NCBI RefSeq assembly: GCF_034067285.1
Contig: NZ_CP139286.1
Location: 372,001 to 436,000 of the forward strand
Length of the DNA stretch: 64,000 nucleotides
Direction: 5' to 3'
Source: Acinetobacter pittii
GTDB lineage: Bacteria; Pseudomonadota; Gammaproteobacteria; Pseudomonadales; Moraxellaceae
The notes under the pieces were generated by a model. That model was not told the DNA's origin, ran no database searches, and saw only the letters and a program-made list of their open reading frames with translations. Shown in pieces: positions 31,507 to 40,094 of this stretch. Every line of letters begins with the position of its first letter. Within the stretch, counting starts at the first letter, position 1. A program made the translations under genes and the position numbers.

Positions 31507-32337
31507 ATGGAACCTATGGTGGTTATGGCTGCGCGTGCGGCTCAAACAGTTGGTCAAGAGCTTTTAAAAGCGCATCAAAATCGTCATAAACTCGATTTGC
31601 AAGTTGAAGAGAAAGGCATTGATGGCCCAGTAACACGTGTAGATCGTTATTTGGAACAATTGACGATTGATACATTACGTAAAAGTTATAAAAACCATAG
31701 CTTCTTAGGTGAAGAGTTCGGTTTGCAAGAAGGCAAAGGCCATGATGCAGACTGGTGCTGGGTAATCGACCCACTTGATGGCACGCAAAACTTTATTAAT
31801 GGTTTCCCTCATTTCTGTATTTCTATTGCAGTTCAGCATAAAGGTGTTACTCAGCACGGCGTAATCTACGACCCAGTACGTGACGAATTATTCTCTGCAA
31901 GTCGCGGTCGCGGCGCGGTGATGAACCAACGCCGTATTCGTGTAAATGTAAAAGATACTTTAGAAAATACATTCTTGGCAGTAGGCCATCCTTACCGTGC
32001 TAAACGTGCTGGTGAGATCGTATCTTATGCAGAACAACACTTTGCTTCATTATTAGCTGTTACTCAAGCAGGCGCACAAATTCGTCGTGGTGGTTCAGCT
32101 GCCCTAGATTTAGCCTATGTTGCTGCTGGCCGTTTTGATGGTTTCTTTGAGCTTGGCTTAAAACCATGGGATATCGCTGCTGGTGAGCTTATTATTAAAG
32201 AAGCAGGCGGTGTAGTGGTTGACGCACGCGGTGGTAATGAATCTCTTGAAAATGGTCAAGTGCTTGCAAGTTCACTCAAAATGCTAAAACCTTTAATGCA
32301 AACTGTAGTTCCGGCTTGGGCTCAAGCTGCAAAATAA
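31507..32337 (+). CDS. suhB: Inositol monophosphatase family protein (SuhB)
   Basis: 276 residues from ATG 31507 (MEPMVVMAARAAQ), matching the usual SuhB start; an upstream ATG at 31456 adds 17 unlikely residues. The metal-binding motifs are GEEFG, WVIDPLDGTQNF and WDIAAGELIIKEAGG. It hydrolyses inositol monophosphates in vitro; in E. coli SuhB also joins the antitermination complex that transcribes rRNA and aids ribosome assembly. It stands alone before a terminator. Confidence 0.93.
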   Translation: MEPMVVMAARAAQTVGQELLKAHQNRHKLDLQVEEKGIDGPVTRVDRYLEQLTIDTLRKSYKNHSFLGEEFGLQEGKGHDADWCWVIDPLDGTQNFINGFPHFCISIAVQHKGVTQHGVIYDPVRDELFSASRGRGAVMNQRRIRVNVKDTLENTFLAVGHPYRAKRAGEIVSYAEQHFASLLAVTQAGAQIRRGGSAALDLAYVAAGRFDGFFELGLKPWDIAAGELIIKEAGGVVVDARGGNESLENGQVLASSLKMLKPLMQTVVPAWAQAAK

Positions 32338-32354
32338 TTTAATTATTTATAAAT

Positions 32355-32380
32355 AAAACCCTCTTTTATCAGAGGGTTTT
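32355..32380 (+). terminator. Terminator after suhB
   Basis: AAAACCCTCT (32355-32364) and AGAGGGTTTT (32371-32380), a perfect 10-base stem; the T4 ending the right arm is followed by A and six T. Confidence 0.9.
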
Positions 32381-32445
32381 ATTTTTTTAAGCCATGGGTA
32401 AATATTACTGAGTTCAATAAATATGAAGAAAGTTGATTAAAACAC

Positions 32446-32473
32446 ATGACTTTTAATTTCTTTCTGCTATAAT
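32446..32473 (+). promoter_or_regulatory. Sigma-70 promoter of the DEAD-box helicase gene
   Basis: A consensus -10 box TATAAT (32468-32473) stands 16 bases after ATGACT (32446-32451), a 4 of 6 match to the -35 consensus. Transcription would start near 32480, leaving a leader of about 260 bases. Assigned by eye. Confidence 0.6.
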
Positions 32474-32530
32474 CCGCCCACGCACTTAAATTTCCGTTCA
32501 TTACCTGAACATTCTGTTCTATTCATTGTA

Positions 32531-32616
32531 AGCGCACGCTGTCCATAGAGAGGACCATTTCTTGCGCCCCGATCGCTCAGCGATTCTTCAGGTTCGGCCG
32601 TAATCAAGCGTGCGTT
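32531..32616 (+). ncRNA. Structured 5' leader of the helicase mRNA
   Basis: A closing stem pairs AGCGCACGCT (32531-32540) with AGCGTGCGTT (32607-32616), one G-U included. Inside it are a hairpin GTCC/GGAC (32541-32555) and a near-palindromic hairpin ATCGCT-C-AGCGAT (32572-32584). The region is more GC-rich than its surroundings and carries no open frame. It looks like a cis-regulatory RNA element for the helicase gene 128 bases downstream. I recognise no described family. Confidence 0.5.
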
Positions 32617-32743
32617 TAGTCCACATCGTCGTTACTCGGATTGCTGCTGAAAAAACGTTTCAGCTAACTTTGCTTTGCCGCTTTGTGCCGATGTCTATTT
32701 TGTATTTATTAAAAATGGAGCACCCACTAGGGTGAAACTCTCT

Positions 32744-34606
32744 ATGAGCAAAACTTTTGCCGAATTTTCTTTGCATGAAACCTTACAACAAGCGCTTGAA
32801 GGTTTAGGTTTTACTACCCCGACTCCTGTGCAAGAACAATCTATTCCTGCAGCTTTAGAAGGAAAAGACCTTCTAGTATCTAGCCAGACTGGTTCTGGTA
32901 AAACTGCGGCATTTTTATTACCGACATTACATAATTTAGCTGGTCAAGAAACTTTTGTTCCGTTCAAAGAACGCATGAAAGCTGTGACCCAACCTAATAT
33001 TTTAGTTTTATGCCCAACACGTGAGTTGGCTCAACAAGTTAGCCAAGACGCGATTGCTTTTGTACGTCACATGAAAGGTGTTCGTATTGCTGCAATCATG
33101 GGTGGTATGCCTTTTGGTAAGCAAATCCAACAGCTTAAAGGTGCGCAAGTTATCGTTGCGACTCCTGGCCGTTTATTAGACTTAGTTAACCGTCGTCAAT
33201 TAAAGTTAGATAAAGTTGAAGCTTTAATCGTTGACGAAGCTGACCGTATGTTAGACCTCGGCTTCTCAGAAGATTTAGAAGCGATCAGTGATTTAGCTGG
33301 TAACCGTCGTCAAACATTAATGTTCTCTGCAACTTTTGCTGACCGTATTATTCGTCTTGCTGAGCGCATGATGAATGAGCCTGAGCGTATTGCAATTGAA
33401 ACAGGTCACAGCACAAACACTGACATCACCCAAACTTTACACTGGACAGACGGTTTCGAACATAAGAAGAAACTTCTGACTCACTGGTTGGCTGATGAAA
33501 CTCTTGATCAAGCGGTTGTATTCGCGAGCACTCAAGAAGATACAGATATGTTGGCTGAAGAACTTGCAGAAGCAGGTCACTCTGTAGTTGCACTTCACGG
33601 TGCAATGCCACAAACAGTTCGTAACCGTCGTTTACGTAGTATTCGTGAAGGTCGTGCAAAAATCTTGGTAGCAACAGACGTTGCTGCACGTGGTCTTGAC
33701 GTACCGACAATTTCTCACGTAATTAACTTCGGTTTACCAATGAAACACGAAGACTATGTACACCGTATTGGTCGTACAGGTCGTGCTGGTCGTACAGGTC
33801 AAGCAATTACTTTAGCGACTTATCGTGAACGCGGTAAAATCCGTGCGCTTGAAGACTATTTAGATGCACGTTTAAGTGTTTCTGAAATTGAAGGCTTAGA
33901 GCCATCTCCACCTCCTGCTCGTTCAGGTCGTGATGGCGGTGGTCGTGGTCGTGGCGGTAACGGTGGTCGTGATGGTCGTCGTGGTGGCGGTTTTGGCGGT
34001 GGTCGTCGCTTTGAAGGCGAAAGCAACTTCAAACGCCGTGAAGGTGGTCGTGATGACCGTCCACGTCGTAGCTTCGATGACAAACCACGTGGTGAACGCC
34101 CATTCGGTGGTGAAGATCGTCCACGTCGCGAGTTCAATTCAGATCGCCCACGTCGTGAAGGTGGTTTTGAAGATCGTCCACGTCGTGAGTTCAACTCAGA
34201 TCGTCCGCGTCGTGAAGGTGGTTTCAACGATAAACCACGTTTTGACTCAAATGATGACAACCGTGGTAACCGTGTAGATTACAAACCGCGTCGTGAAAAT
34301 GGTTTTGGTGACCGTCCAAAACGTAGTTTCGGTGGTGAAGATCGTCCACGTCGTAGCTTTGATGATAAATCTCGTGGCGAACGTCCATCATTTGGTGGCG
34401 AAGATCGTCCACGTCGTGAGTTCAACTCAGATCGTCCACGTCGCGAAGGTGGCTTCAACGATAAACCACGTCGTAGCTTTGATGATAAACCACGTGGTGA
34501 GCGTCCAGCGTTTGGTGGCGAAGATCGTCCAAAACGTAGCTTCGGTGGTGAAGATCGTCCACGTCGTAGTTTTGATGATAAACCGCGTCGTAAATTCGAC
34601 CGTTAA
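32744..34606 (+). CDS. DEAD-box ATP-dependent RNA helicase with Arg/Gly-rich tail
   Basis: 620 residues from ATG 32744 (MSKTFAEFSLHETLQ). Helicase core motifs are the Q motif near 23-34, Walker A SQTGSGKT (47-54), PTREL, DEAD (164-167), SAT (195-197) and HRIGRTGR (340-347). From about residue 387 a low-complexity tail of some 230 residues repeats units such as DRPRREFNSDRPRREGGF and DKPRGERPFGGE. The core resembles the RhlE/DeaD group, which remodels RNA in ribosome assembly, mRNA decay and cold growth. The tail is probably disordered and RNA-binding. The exact subfamily is uncertain. Confidence 0.92.
   Translation: MSKTFAEFSLHETLQQALEGLGFTTPTPVQEQSIPAALEGKDLLVSSQTGSGKTAAFLLPTLHNLAGQETFVPFKERMKAVTQPNILVLCPTRELAQQVSQDAIAFVRHMKGVRIAAIMGGMPFGKQIQQLKGAQVIVATPGRLLDLVNRRQLKLDKVEALIVDEADRMLDLGFSEDLEAISDLAGNRRQTLMFSATFADRIIRLAERMMNEPERIAIETGHSTNTDITQTLHWTDGFEHKKKLLTHWLADETLDQAVVFASTQEDTDMLAEELAEAGHSVVALHGAMPQTVRNRRLRSIREGRAKILVATDVAARGLDVPTISHVINFGLPMKHEDYVHRIGRTGRAGRTGQAITLATYRERGKIRALEDYLDARLSVSEIEGLEPSPPPARSGRDGGGRGRGGNGGRDGRRGGGFGGGRRFEGESNFKRREGGRDDRPRRSFDDKPRGERPFGGEDRPRREFNSDRPRREGGFEDRPRREFNSDRPRREGGFNDKPRFDSNDDNRGNRVDYKPRRENGFGDRPKRSFGGEDRPRRSFDDKSRGERPSFGGEDRPRREFNSDRPRREGGFNDKPRRSFDDKPRGERPAFGGEDRPKRSFGGEDRPRRSFDDKPRRKFDR
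34051..34594 (+). repeat. Degenerate coding repeats in the helicase tail
   Basis: Near-identical DNA segments encode recurring RPRREF, NSDRPRREGGF and DDKPRGERP units, several pairs differing only at third positions (GATCGTCCACGTCGT recurs many times). Slippage or recombination could change the tail length between strains. Confidence 0.85.
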
Positions 34607-34621
34607 TCAAGTAGTTATTTA

Positions 34622-34653
34622 AAGAAAGGCCAGTATTTATACTGGCCTTTCTT
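34622..34653 (+). terminator. Terminator after the helicase gene
   Basis: Perfect 14-base stem AAGAAAGGCCAGTA/TACTGGCCTTTCTT with a four-base loop, followed by ATTTTT. One of the strongest hairpins in the window. Confidence 0.92.
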
Positions 34654-34742
34654 ATTTTTCAGTTTTGTTATAAAATAACAAAGTGTGAATTAGTTCAATT
34701 TTTTATTAAATAATGAGTCAAATTAAACGAAAAGAAACAATA

Positions 34743-34922
34743 ATGGCGCAGTTGAAGAACTTATTGGTTCAGCACGGTTTGCCTTATCTTTTTATTGCAC
34801 TCGTTTTGTGTAATGGGGTTTATTTTGCCTATGCTTTTATAACTGGGACTTCTATTGAGCAGTTTCAAATTTCTGAATTAACTTCTTTTTACGAACATAC
34901 CTCTTCTATTTCGATCAAATAA
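34743..34922 (+). CDS. Possible 59-residue small membrane protein
   Basis: From ATG 34743 the frame encodes MAQLKNLLVQHGLPYLFIAL and one membrane segment to about residue 35, then a polar end; a start at 34713 adds ten residues. The upstream AAAAGAAA is a poor ribosome binding site. No family recognised. It sits alone between the helicase terminator and the mla operon, so it has its own promoter if real. The hydrophobic pattern argues mildly for a real gene. Confidence 0.45.
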   Translation: MAQLKNLLVQHGLPYLFIALVLCNGVYFAYAFITGTSIEQFQISELTSFYEHTSSISIK

Positions 34923-35012
34923 GTTAGCTTTGCTTGTGTCAAAATAACAACAAGTTTGCTAATTTTCAGTGTTATAGTATGCGTGCATAAAAGTGCAGGA
35001 ACGATTGCCATT

Positions 35013-35831
35013 ATGAATAATAAAACTCCTCTCTCGGCTCAACCACTTATTGAAGTGAAAAATTTGAGTTTTAATCGAGGGGAACGCGTCATTTATGACA
35101 ATATTAGTTTAAATATACGTCGAGGCCAGATTACGGCCATTATGGGACCTTCTGGTACAGGTAAAACAACATTATTACGTCTGATCGGTGGACAGTTAGT
35201 TCCTGATCAGGGCGAAGTTTTGCTCGACGGTAAAGATATTGCCAAAATGTCTCGTCAGGAACTTTTTTCAGCCCGCGCACGTATGGGAATGTTATTCCAG
35301 AGCGGTGCTTTATTTACGGATATGTCCGTCTATGAAAATGTGGCATTTCCAATTCGAGCCCACACCAAGCTTCCTGAAAATCTAATTGCTGAACTGGTTG
35401 CATTAAAACTTGAATCGGTAGGTTTGCGTGGTTCTGAACAGTTAATGCCAACAGAACTTTCAGGTGGTATGAATCGTCGTGTCGCTTTAGCACGCGCAAT
35501 CGCGCTTGACCCTGATTTAATCATGTACGATGAACCTTTTGCGGGGCAAGATCCGATTGTAAAAGGTGTGTTGACACGTTTAATTCGTTCATTGCGAGAA
35601 GCTTTAGATTTAACCACAATTATTGTTTCGCATGACGTTCCTGAAACCCTTTCTATTGCTGATTACATTTACGTTGTAGCAGAAGGGAAAATTCAAGGGG
35701 AAGGAACGCCAGAAGAGTTACAGGCATATGCTTCTCCATTTGTACGCCAATTCTTAACAGGTTCGGCAGAAGGACCGGTTGAATACCAATTTAGTCATCA
35801 AGCCTATTTAGATAACGAGGTTCGTCCATGA
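35013..35831 (+). CDS. mlaF: Phospholipid ABC transporter ATP-binding protein MlaF
   Basis: The start is ATG at 35013 (MNNKTPLSAQPLIEVKNLSF); 272 residues. Walker A GPSGTGKT (45-52), signature LSGGM (149-153) and Walker B LIMYDEP (169-175) are intact. It powers MlaFEDB, which moves phospholipids between inner membrane and periplasmic MlaC to keep outer-membrane asymmetry. AGGA lies 13 bases upstream. The stop overlaps the mlaE start by four bases (ATGA). First of five mla genes. Confidence 0.96.
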   Translation: MNNKTPLSAQPLIEVKNLSFNRGERVIYDNISLNIRRGQITAIMGPSGTGKTTLLRLIGGQLVPDQGEVLLDGKDIAKMSRQELFSARARMGMLFQSGALFTDMSVYENVAFPIRAHTKLPENLIAELVALKLESVGLRGSEQLMPTELSGGMNRRVALARAIALDPDLIMYDEPFAGQDPIVKGVLTRLIRSLREALDLTTIIVSHDVPETLSIADYIYVVAEGKIQGEGTPEELQAYASPFVRQFLTGSAEGPVEYQFSHQAYLDNEVRP

Positions 35832-36604
35832 ATACGATTGCCTGGTTAGGTAGACTCGTTATTGAGCGGATTCGAGGGATTGGTGTTGCGGCACTAATGC
35901 TCTTACAAATTATTTTTTCTTTTCCTTCATCTGGTGGTTTTGGGCGATTTATTTACCAAATGCATCGGGTAGGGGTGATGTCTTTGTTAATTATTACTGT
36001 GTCAGGCCTATTCATTGGTTTGGTACTTGGTTTGCAAGGATATTCAATTTTAGTGAACGTCGGCAGTGAATCAATGCTAGGCACTATGGTGTCTTTAACA
36101 TTGCTGCGTGAATTGGCACCAGTGGTTGCTGCTTTATTATTTGCTGGTCGAGCAGGTTCTGCATTAACAGCAGAAATTGGTTCAATGAAGCAAAGTGAAC
36201 AACTTGCCAGCATGGAAATGATTGGGGTTGACCCATTAAAACAAATCGTATCACCACGTCTTTGGGCGGGAGTGGTCAGTTTACCGATGCTAACTGTCAT
36301 TTTTGCTGCGATTGGTATTGTGGGTGGCAAAATGGTAGGTGTCGATTTTCTTGGCGTCGATGAAGGCTCATTCTGGAGCGGAATGCAAAACAACGTGCAA
36401 TTTGGGCATGATGTCGTAAATGGCATTATCAAAAGTATTGTGTTTGCTCTGTTATGTACATGGATTGCGGTATATCAAGGATATGCATGTGATCCGACTC
36501 CAGAAGGAATCGCAACTGCAATGACGAGAACAGTTGTATATTCTTCATTATGTGTTTTAGGTTTTGATTTCGTGTTGACTGCGGTCATGTTCGGAGGGAT
36601 TTAA
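35828..36604 (+). CDS. mlaE: Phospholipid ABC transporter permease MlaE
   Basis: 258 residues with about five membrane segments and the MlaE/permease family core (LLRELAPVVAALLFAGRAGS and EIGSMKQSEQLASMEMIG). It forms the inner-membrane channel of the Mla complex with MlaF, MlaD and MlaB. It overlaps mlaF by four bases and mlaD by one, so translation is coupled on both sides. Confidence 0.96.
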   Translation: MNTIAWLGRLVIERIRGIGVAALMLLQIIFSFPSSGGFGRFIYQMHRVGVMSLLIITVSGLFIGLVLGLQGYSILVNVGSESMLGTMVSLTLLRELAPVVAALLFAGRAGSALTAEIGSMKQSEQLASMEMIGVDPLKQIVSPRLWAGVVSLPMLTVIFAAIGIVGGKMVGVDFLGVDEGSFWSGMQNNVQFGHDVVNGIIKSIVFALLCTWIAVYQGYACDPTPEGIATAMTRTVVYSSLCVLGFDFVLTAVMFGGI

Positions 36605-37287
36605 TGAAATCACGTAGTAGTGAGCTGGCCGTAGGTATCTTTGTTATTATCTTCGGTATTGCCTTGTTCTTTTTAGCCATGAAAGTTAGTGGCCTTGTGG
36701 GTACCAACTTAAATGATAGTTATACCATGAAGGCTCAGTTTGATAACGTCAATGGTTTAAAGCCTCGTGCTAAAGTAACGATGAGCGGTGTCACAATTGG
36801 TCGTGTTGATTCAATTACTCTTGATCCAGTTACGCGTTTAGCTACCGTAACATTTGATTTAGATGGGAAGTTGACAAGTTTTAATGCTGAACAGCTAAAA
36901 GAAGTTCAAAAAAATGCTTTAGATGAACTCCGTTATAGTTCTGACTACACGCAAGCTTCTCCAGAGCAACAAAAAGCAATGGAACAGCAACTGACCAGTA
37001 ACATGAACTCCATCACAAGTATTGATGAAGATGCTTATATAATGGTAGCAACGAATGGTTTATTGGGTGAGAAATATTTGAAAGTCGTTCCGGGTGGTGG
37101 CTTAAACTATCTTAAACGTGGCGATGTGATTTCAAATACTCAAGGAACCATGGATTTAGAAGATTTAATTAGTAAATTTATTACTGGCGGTGGTGCAGGT
37201 AAAGTTGCCGCTGGTTCAGCCTCAACAGATGCAGGTACTCCTGCAAGCACTAATAATGATAGTGCACAAACATCATTTGTTGAGTAA
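36604..37287 (+). CDS. mlaD: MCE-domain lipid-binding protein MlaD
   Basis: 227 residues: an N-terminal membrane anchor (ELAVGIFVIIFGIALFFLAM) and a periplasmic MCE domain that forms a hexameric ring and receives lipid. The family's C-terminal segment is TNGLLGEKYLKVVPGGG and GTMDLEDLISKF. Compared with the 183-residue E. coli protein, extra sequence of about 45 residues (near 92-138, QLKEVQKNALDELRYSS) interrupts the MCE domain. The Ala/Gly/Ser/Thr-rich tail is unstructured. Its ATG overlaps the mlaE stop. Confidence 0.96.
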   Translation: MKSRSSELAVGIFVIIFGIALFFLAMKVSGLVGTNLNDSYTMKAQFDNVNGLKPRAKVTMSGVTIGRVDSITLDPVTRLATVTFDLDGKLTSFNAEQLKEVQKNALDELRYSSDYTQASPEQQKAMEQQLTSNMNSITSIDEDAYIMVATNGLLGEKYLKVVPGGGLNYLKRGDVISNTQGTMDLEDLISKFITGGGAGKVAAGSASTDAGTPASTNNDSAQTSFVE

Positions 37288-37313
37288 AAGATTATTTGAA
37301 GGAGTAGTTCCAG

Positions 37314-37955
37314 GTGAATACGTTGTTTAAACAAACCCTGACAGCAAGTCTTTTGTCTACGATGATTGCAGGTACAGCATTTGCTGCGCCTTCAGAAGCA
37401 CCACCTGATTTTATTAAGCGTGTTGCTGATGGCTTGATCGCTCGTTTAAAAGCAGATCATGCAAAATTACAAAGCAATCCTGCGTTAGTGAAAACGATCG
37501 TACGTCAGAATTTAGACCCGTATGTAGATTCACAAGCGTTCACTCGTATTGTGATGGGTACTTATGCGACGAATCAGTATAGTACAGCTGCACAACGTGC
37601 TCAGTTTGAAACGAATTTCCGTAATACATTAATTGAAAATTACGGCAGTGCATTTGCTAAATATACGAATCAAAGCTATACCATGCGTCCTTACAAGGCA
37701 ACTGCGGGTAAAAACCCTGTAGTGACATTGGACTTTAATCACAATGGTGAAAAAATTCCTGTCTCTTTCCAGTTAGCTGACAAAGGTACTCAGTGGAAAA
37801 TCCGTAATATCAATGTTTCTGGTATTGATTTAGGATTACAGTTCCGTAATCAGTTTGCTGCAACAGTGAAACGCAATGGCGGTGATTTAAATAAAGCAAT
37901 TGCAACGTTCCAACCTGATGCAGACGCAGCTGTTAATCAAAACAAACAGAAATAA
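37314..37955 (+). CDS. mlaC: Periplasmic phospholipid shuttle MlaC
   Basis: 213 residues, GTG start eight bases after AAGGAG. A signal peptide ends near AGTAFA (about residue 24). The mature part has typical MlaC segments such as VDSQAFTRIVMGTYA and WKIRNINVSGIDLG. It carries single phospholipids between the outer-membrane MlaA complex and MlaD. mlaA itself is not in this window. Confidence 0.95.
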   Translation: MNTLFKQTLTASLLSTMIAGTAFAAPSEAPPDFIKRVADGLIARLKADHAKLQSNPALVKTIVRQNLDPYVDSQAFTRIVMGTYATNQYSTAAQRAQFETNFRNTLIENYGSAFAKYTNQSYTMRPYKATAGKNPVVTLDFNHNGEKIPVSFQLADKGTQWKIRNINVSGIDLGLQFRNQFAATVKRNGGDLNKAIATFQPDADAAVNQNKQK

Positions 37956-37966
37956 GTAGGTGACGA

Positions 37967-38254
37967 GTGGTTCAGTATCTCAACCAACAATTGGTTGTTT
38001 CGGGAAAAATTGATTTTGAAAATGCGGAACAACAGTATCAAGCAGGTTTGGCTATCATAAAGAAGCAGCAAAGCTTCCCTCTAGTGGTAGATTTAACTGA
38101 GCTTGAACATGGTAGTACCTTGGCATTGGCTGTTTTAGTTCAATGGTTGCGAGAAACTCCAAAAAATACTGGTTTACATTTTAAAAATGTACCCGAGAAA
38201 ATGCTGAAGATCATTCAAGCTTGCCATTTGCAGGAAGATCTGCATCTGATCTGA
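37967..38254 (+). CDS. mlaB: STAS-domain protein MlaB
   Basis: 95 residues with a GTG start, AGGTGA upstream, eleven bases after mlaC. A single STAS domain (LVVDLTELEHGSTLALAVLV) with the conserved serine/threonine. MlaB binds MlaF and is needed for assembly and ATPase activity of the transporter. Last gene of the operon, before a strong terminator. Confidence 0.92.
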   Translation: MVQYLNQQLVVSGKIDFENAEQQYQAGLAIIKKQQSFPLVVDLTELEHGSTLALAVLVQWLRETPKNTGLHFKNVPEKMLKIIQACHLQEDLHLI

Positions 38255-38266
38255 TGTTTAAGATAT

Positions 38267-38296
38267 AAAAAAGCACCTATATTTAGGTGCTTTTTT
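38267..38296. terminator. Bidirectional terminator after mlaB
   Basis: Perfect 13-base stem AAAAAAGCACCTA/TAGGTGCTTTTTT with a four-base loop. It ends the mla operon (+) and can also end the convergent CorA-like gene (-). Confidence 0.92.
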
Positions 38297-38326
38297 ATGC
38301 TTGAAATTAGCATTTTATTACAAAGC

Positions 38327-39340
38327 TTAGATCCATTTTTTCCAGCGGAAGTAAATAATTGGACCAATAAAGAAACCCATAATAATGAGTAATACAACGA
38401 AGAAACTGGTCGTACCATGCGCAAAAGGTAATACGTCTGTGTTCATGCCATAAATACTGGCAATGAGCATAGGTGGAGCTAACATGCTTGGCAAGATCGA
38501 GAATCGACGAATCGTGTCATTCTGTTCGGTATTAATGAATCCGGAAGTCGTATCAAGTAAGAATCGTACTTTTTGGAATAAGAAGGCATCATGTTCTACC
38601 AGTGAGCGCACATCCTCACTTAGTTCTCGAATGTCGGCATCATAGATGTGACTGCCTAATGCTCGTGGACGCGATAAGAAAGTGAGCACACGTCGTAAAT
38701 CAATGAGACAGAGCTGTGCTTTTCCTAGCATATCTTCTTGTTGAGCAAGGCGTGTAATCATGTCATCAAGATCTAGAATTTTTTCACGTTGGTGGTTATT
38801 TAGAACCTCTGTGGAGTATTTTTCTAAATCTTTGTGGATATCTTCTAAGATATCCGCAAGCTCATCGAGTTTCGCTTCAAGAAGGCCCAATAAAATCCAT
38901 GTAGGATCTTTATAGTCCATGTCATAGTCATTTCGACGAGCACGTGCACGAAAGGCGCGAAAAGCAACTAACTTTTCCCCGCGCATCGTGAACAGGCGGT
39001 CCTTATGTAAAATGAAAGCGACCGTTTGCACCATTGCTAAAATGTGTGATGAGTCTTCTGCGTCACCATCTACCTGATAATTTTTATTTTTCGTTAAAAA
39101 ATAAGTACTGATATGCAAAATACCGTCATCATCACGGTAAAATCGTGCAGAAGATGAAATATCTTCAAGCGACTTTAGTGTTGGTAAGTTTTGGTCATAG
39201 GCATCTAATACCCATTGTTGCTCTTCTTGTGAGGGTGCAATAAGATCAAGCCAGACTAATTCGGGATGTAGATCAAATCCACCATTGATGGTGGCATCTT
39301 CCAGACTTCCGCGTTCTGTGGCATAAAAGGCTTCAAGCAT
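38327..39340 (-). CDS. CorA-family magnesium/divalent cation transporter
   Basis: 337 residues from ATG 39340 (MLEAFYATERGSLED) behind GAGGA; the longer frame adds 24 doubtful residues. A long cytoplasmic helical domain is followed by two C-terminal membrane segments carrying the CorA pore signature GMN (in ASIYGMNTDVLPFA) and a basic end RWKKWI. It transports Mg2+ or, in the ZntB/TmCorA branch, other divalent cations. Substrate not certain. Divergent from the LOG gene. Confidence 0.92.
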   Translation of the reverse strand: MLEAFYATERGSLEDATINGGFDLHPELVWLDLIAPSQEEQQWVLDAYDQNLPTLKSLEDISSSARFYRDDDGILHISTYFLTKNKNYQVDGDAEDSSHILAMVQTVAFILHKDRLFTMRGEKLVAFRAFRARARRNDYDMDYKDPTWILLGLLEAKLDELADILEDIHKDLEKYSTEVLNNHQREKILDLDDMITRLAQQEDMLGKAQLCLIDLRRVLTFLSRPRALGSHIYDADIRELSEDVRSLVEHDAFLFQKVRFLLDTTSGFINTEQNDTIRRFSILPSMLAPPMLIASIYGMNTDVLPFAHGTTSFFVVLLIIMGFFIGPIIYFRWKKWI

Positions 39341-39498
39341 GTGTCTTTTTTCCTCACGCAGTCTGATGGAAATGGATGGGTGTATTTTAGACAAGGATTT
39401 GCCGAAAAACACTTGCCAATACGCTATTTTGCAAAAAAAAACTCTATCGATAGTTTAGTTTGTCAGCATGACAGTTCAATAAAACGGTTTTTTACACT

Positions 39499-40080
39499 AT
39501 GAAATCAATTTGTATTTTCTGTGGTTCATCTCTTGGTTCAAACCCAATTTTCCAACAAATTGCCCAAGCTACAGGCGAGGCTATTGCAAAACAAGGTAAG
39601 ACCTTGGTTTATGGTGGTGGTCGCTCAGGTTTAATGGGTGTCGTTGCCGATAGTGCCTTACAAGCAGGTGGACAAGTCATTGGCGTGATCCCTCGTGCTT
39701 TAGTCGATCGTGAGTTAGCTCATCCGGGCCTAACCAGATTATATGTGGTCGAAAATATGCATGAGCGTAAAACCAAAATGGCGGATCTTTCAGATGGCTT
39801 TATTGCTTTGCCGGGTGGCGCAGGTACATTGGAAGAAATCTTTGAACAATGGACGTGGGCGCAATTAGGGATTCATCAAAAGCCATGTGCTTTCTTAAAT
39901 GTAGCGGGTTTTTATGAAGATTTACTTAAAATGATCCAAGGAACGGTAGATAATGGATTTAGCCAAGCACGGTTCGTTGATAAATTGATCGTATCAGACA
40001 ACATTGAAGATATTCTTCAACAGTTTGAGCAATATCAGGCTCCTGCTCCAAAATGGACAAATGCAGACGTTCAACCATAA
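39499..40080 (+). CDS. LOG family protein (cytokinin riboside 5'-monophosphate phosphoribohydrolase)
   Basis: 193 residues. The Rossmann-fold motifs YGGGRSGLMG and PGGAGTLEEIFEQW define the LOG family (TIGR00730 type), which hydrolyses nucleoside 5'-monophosphates to free base and ribose 5-phosphate. In bacteria the likely role is nucleotide salvage or turnover rather than hormone production. The neighbouring NUDIX gene 14 bases on supports nucleotide clean-up. Confidence 0.92.
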   Translation: MKSICIFCGSSLGSNPIFQQIAQATGEAIAKQGKTLVYGGGRSGLMGVVADSALQAGGQVIGVIPRALVDRELAHPGLTRLYVVENMHERKTKMADLSDGFIALPGGAGTLEEIFEQWTWAQLGIHQKPCAFLNVAGFYEDLLKMIQGTVDNGFSQARFVDKLIVSDNIEDILQQFEQYQAPAPKWTNADVQP

Positions 40081-40094
40081 ACGAGGTTAAATAG

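Noticed and set aside
33856..34260. A 134-residue Arg/Ser/Pro-rich frame on the minus strand inside the helicase tail
   Set aside because: It is the antisense shadow of the repetitive tail; composition comes from the repeats and it has no ribosome binding site.
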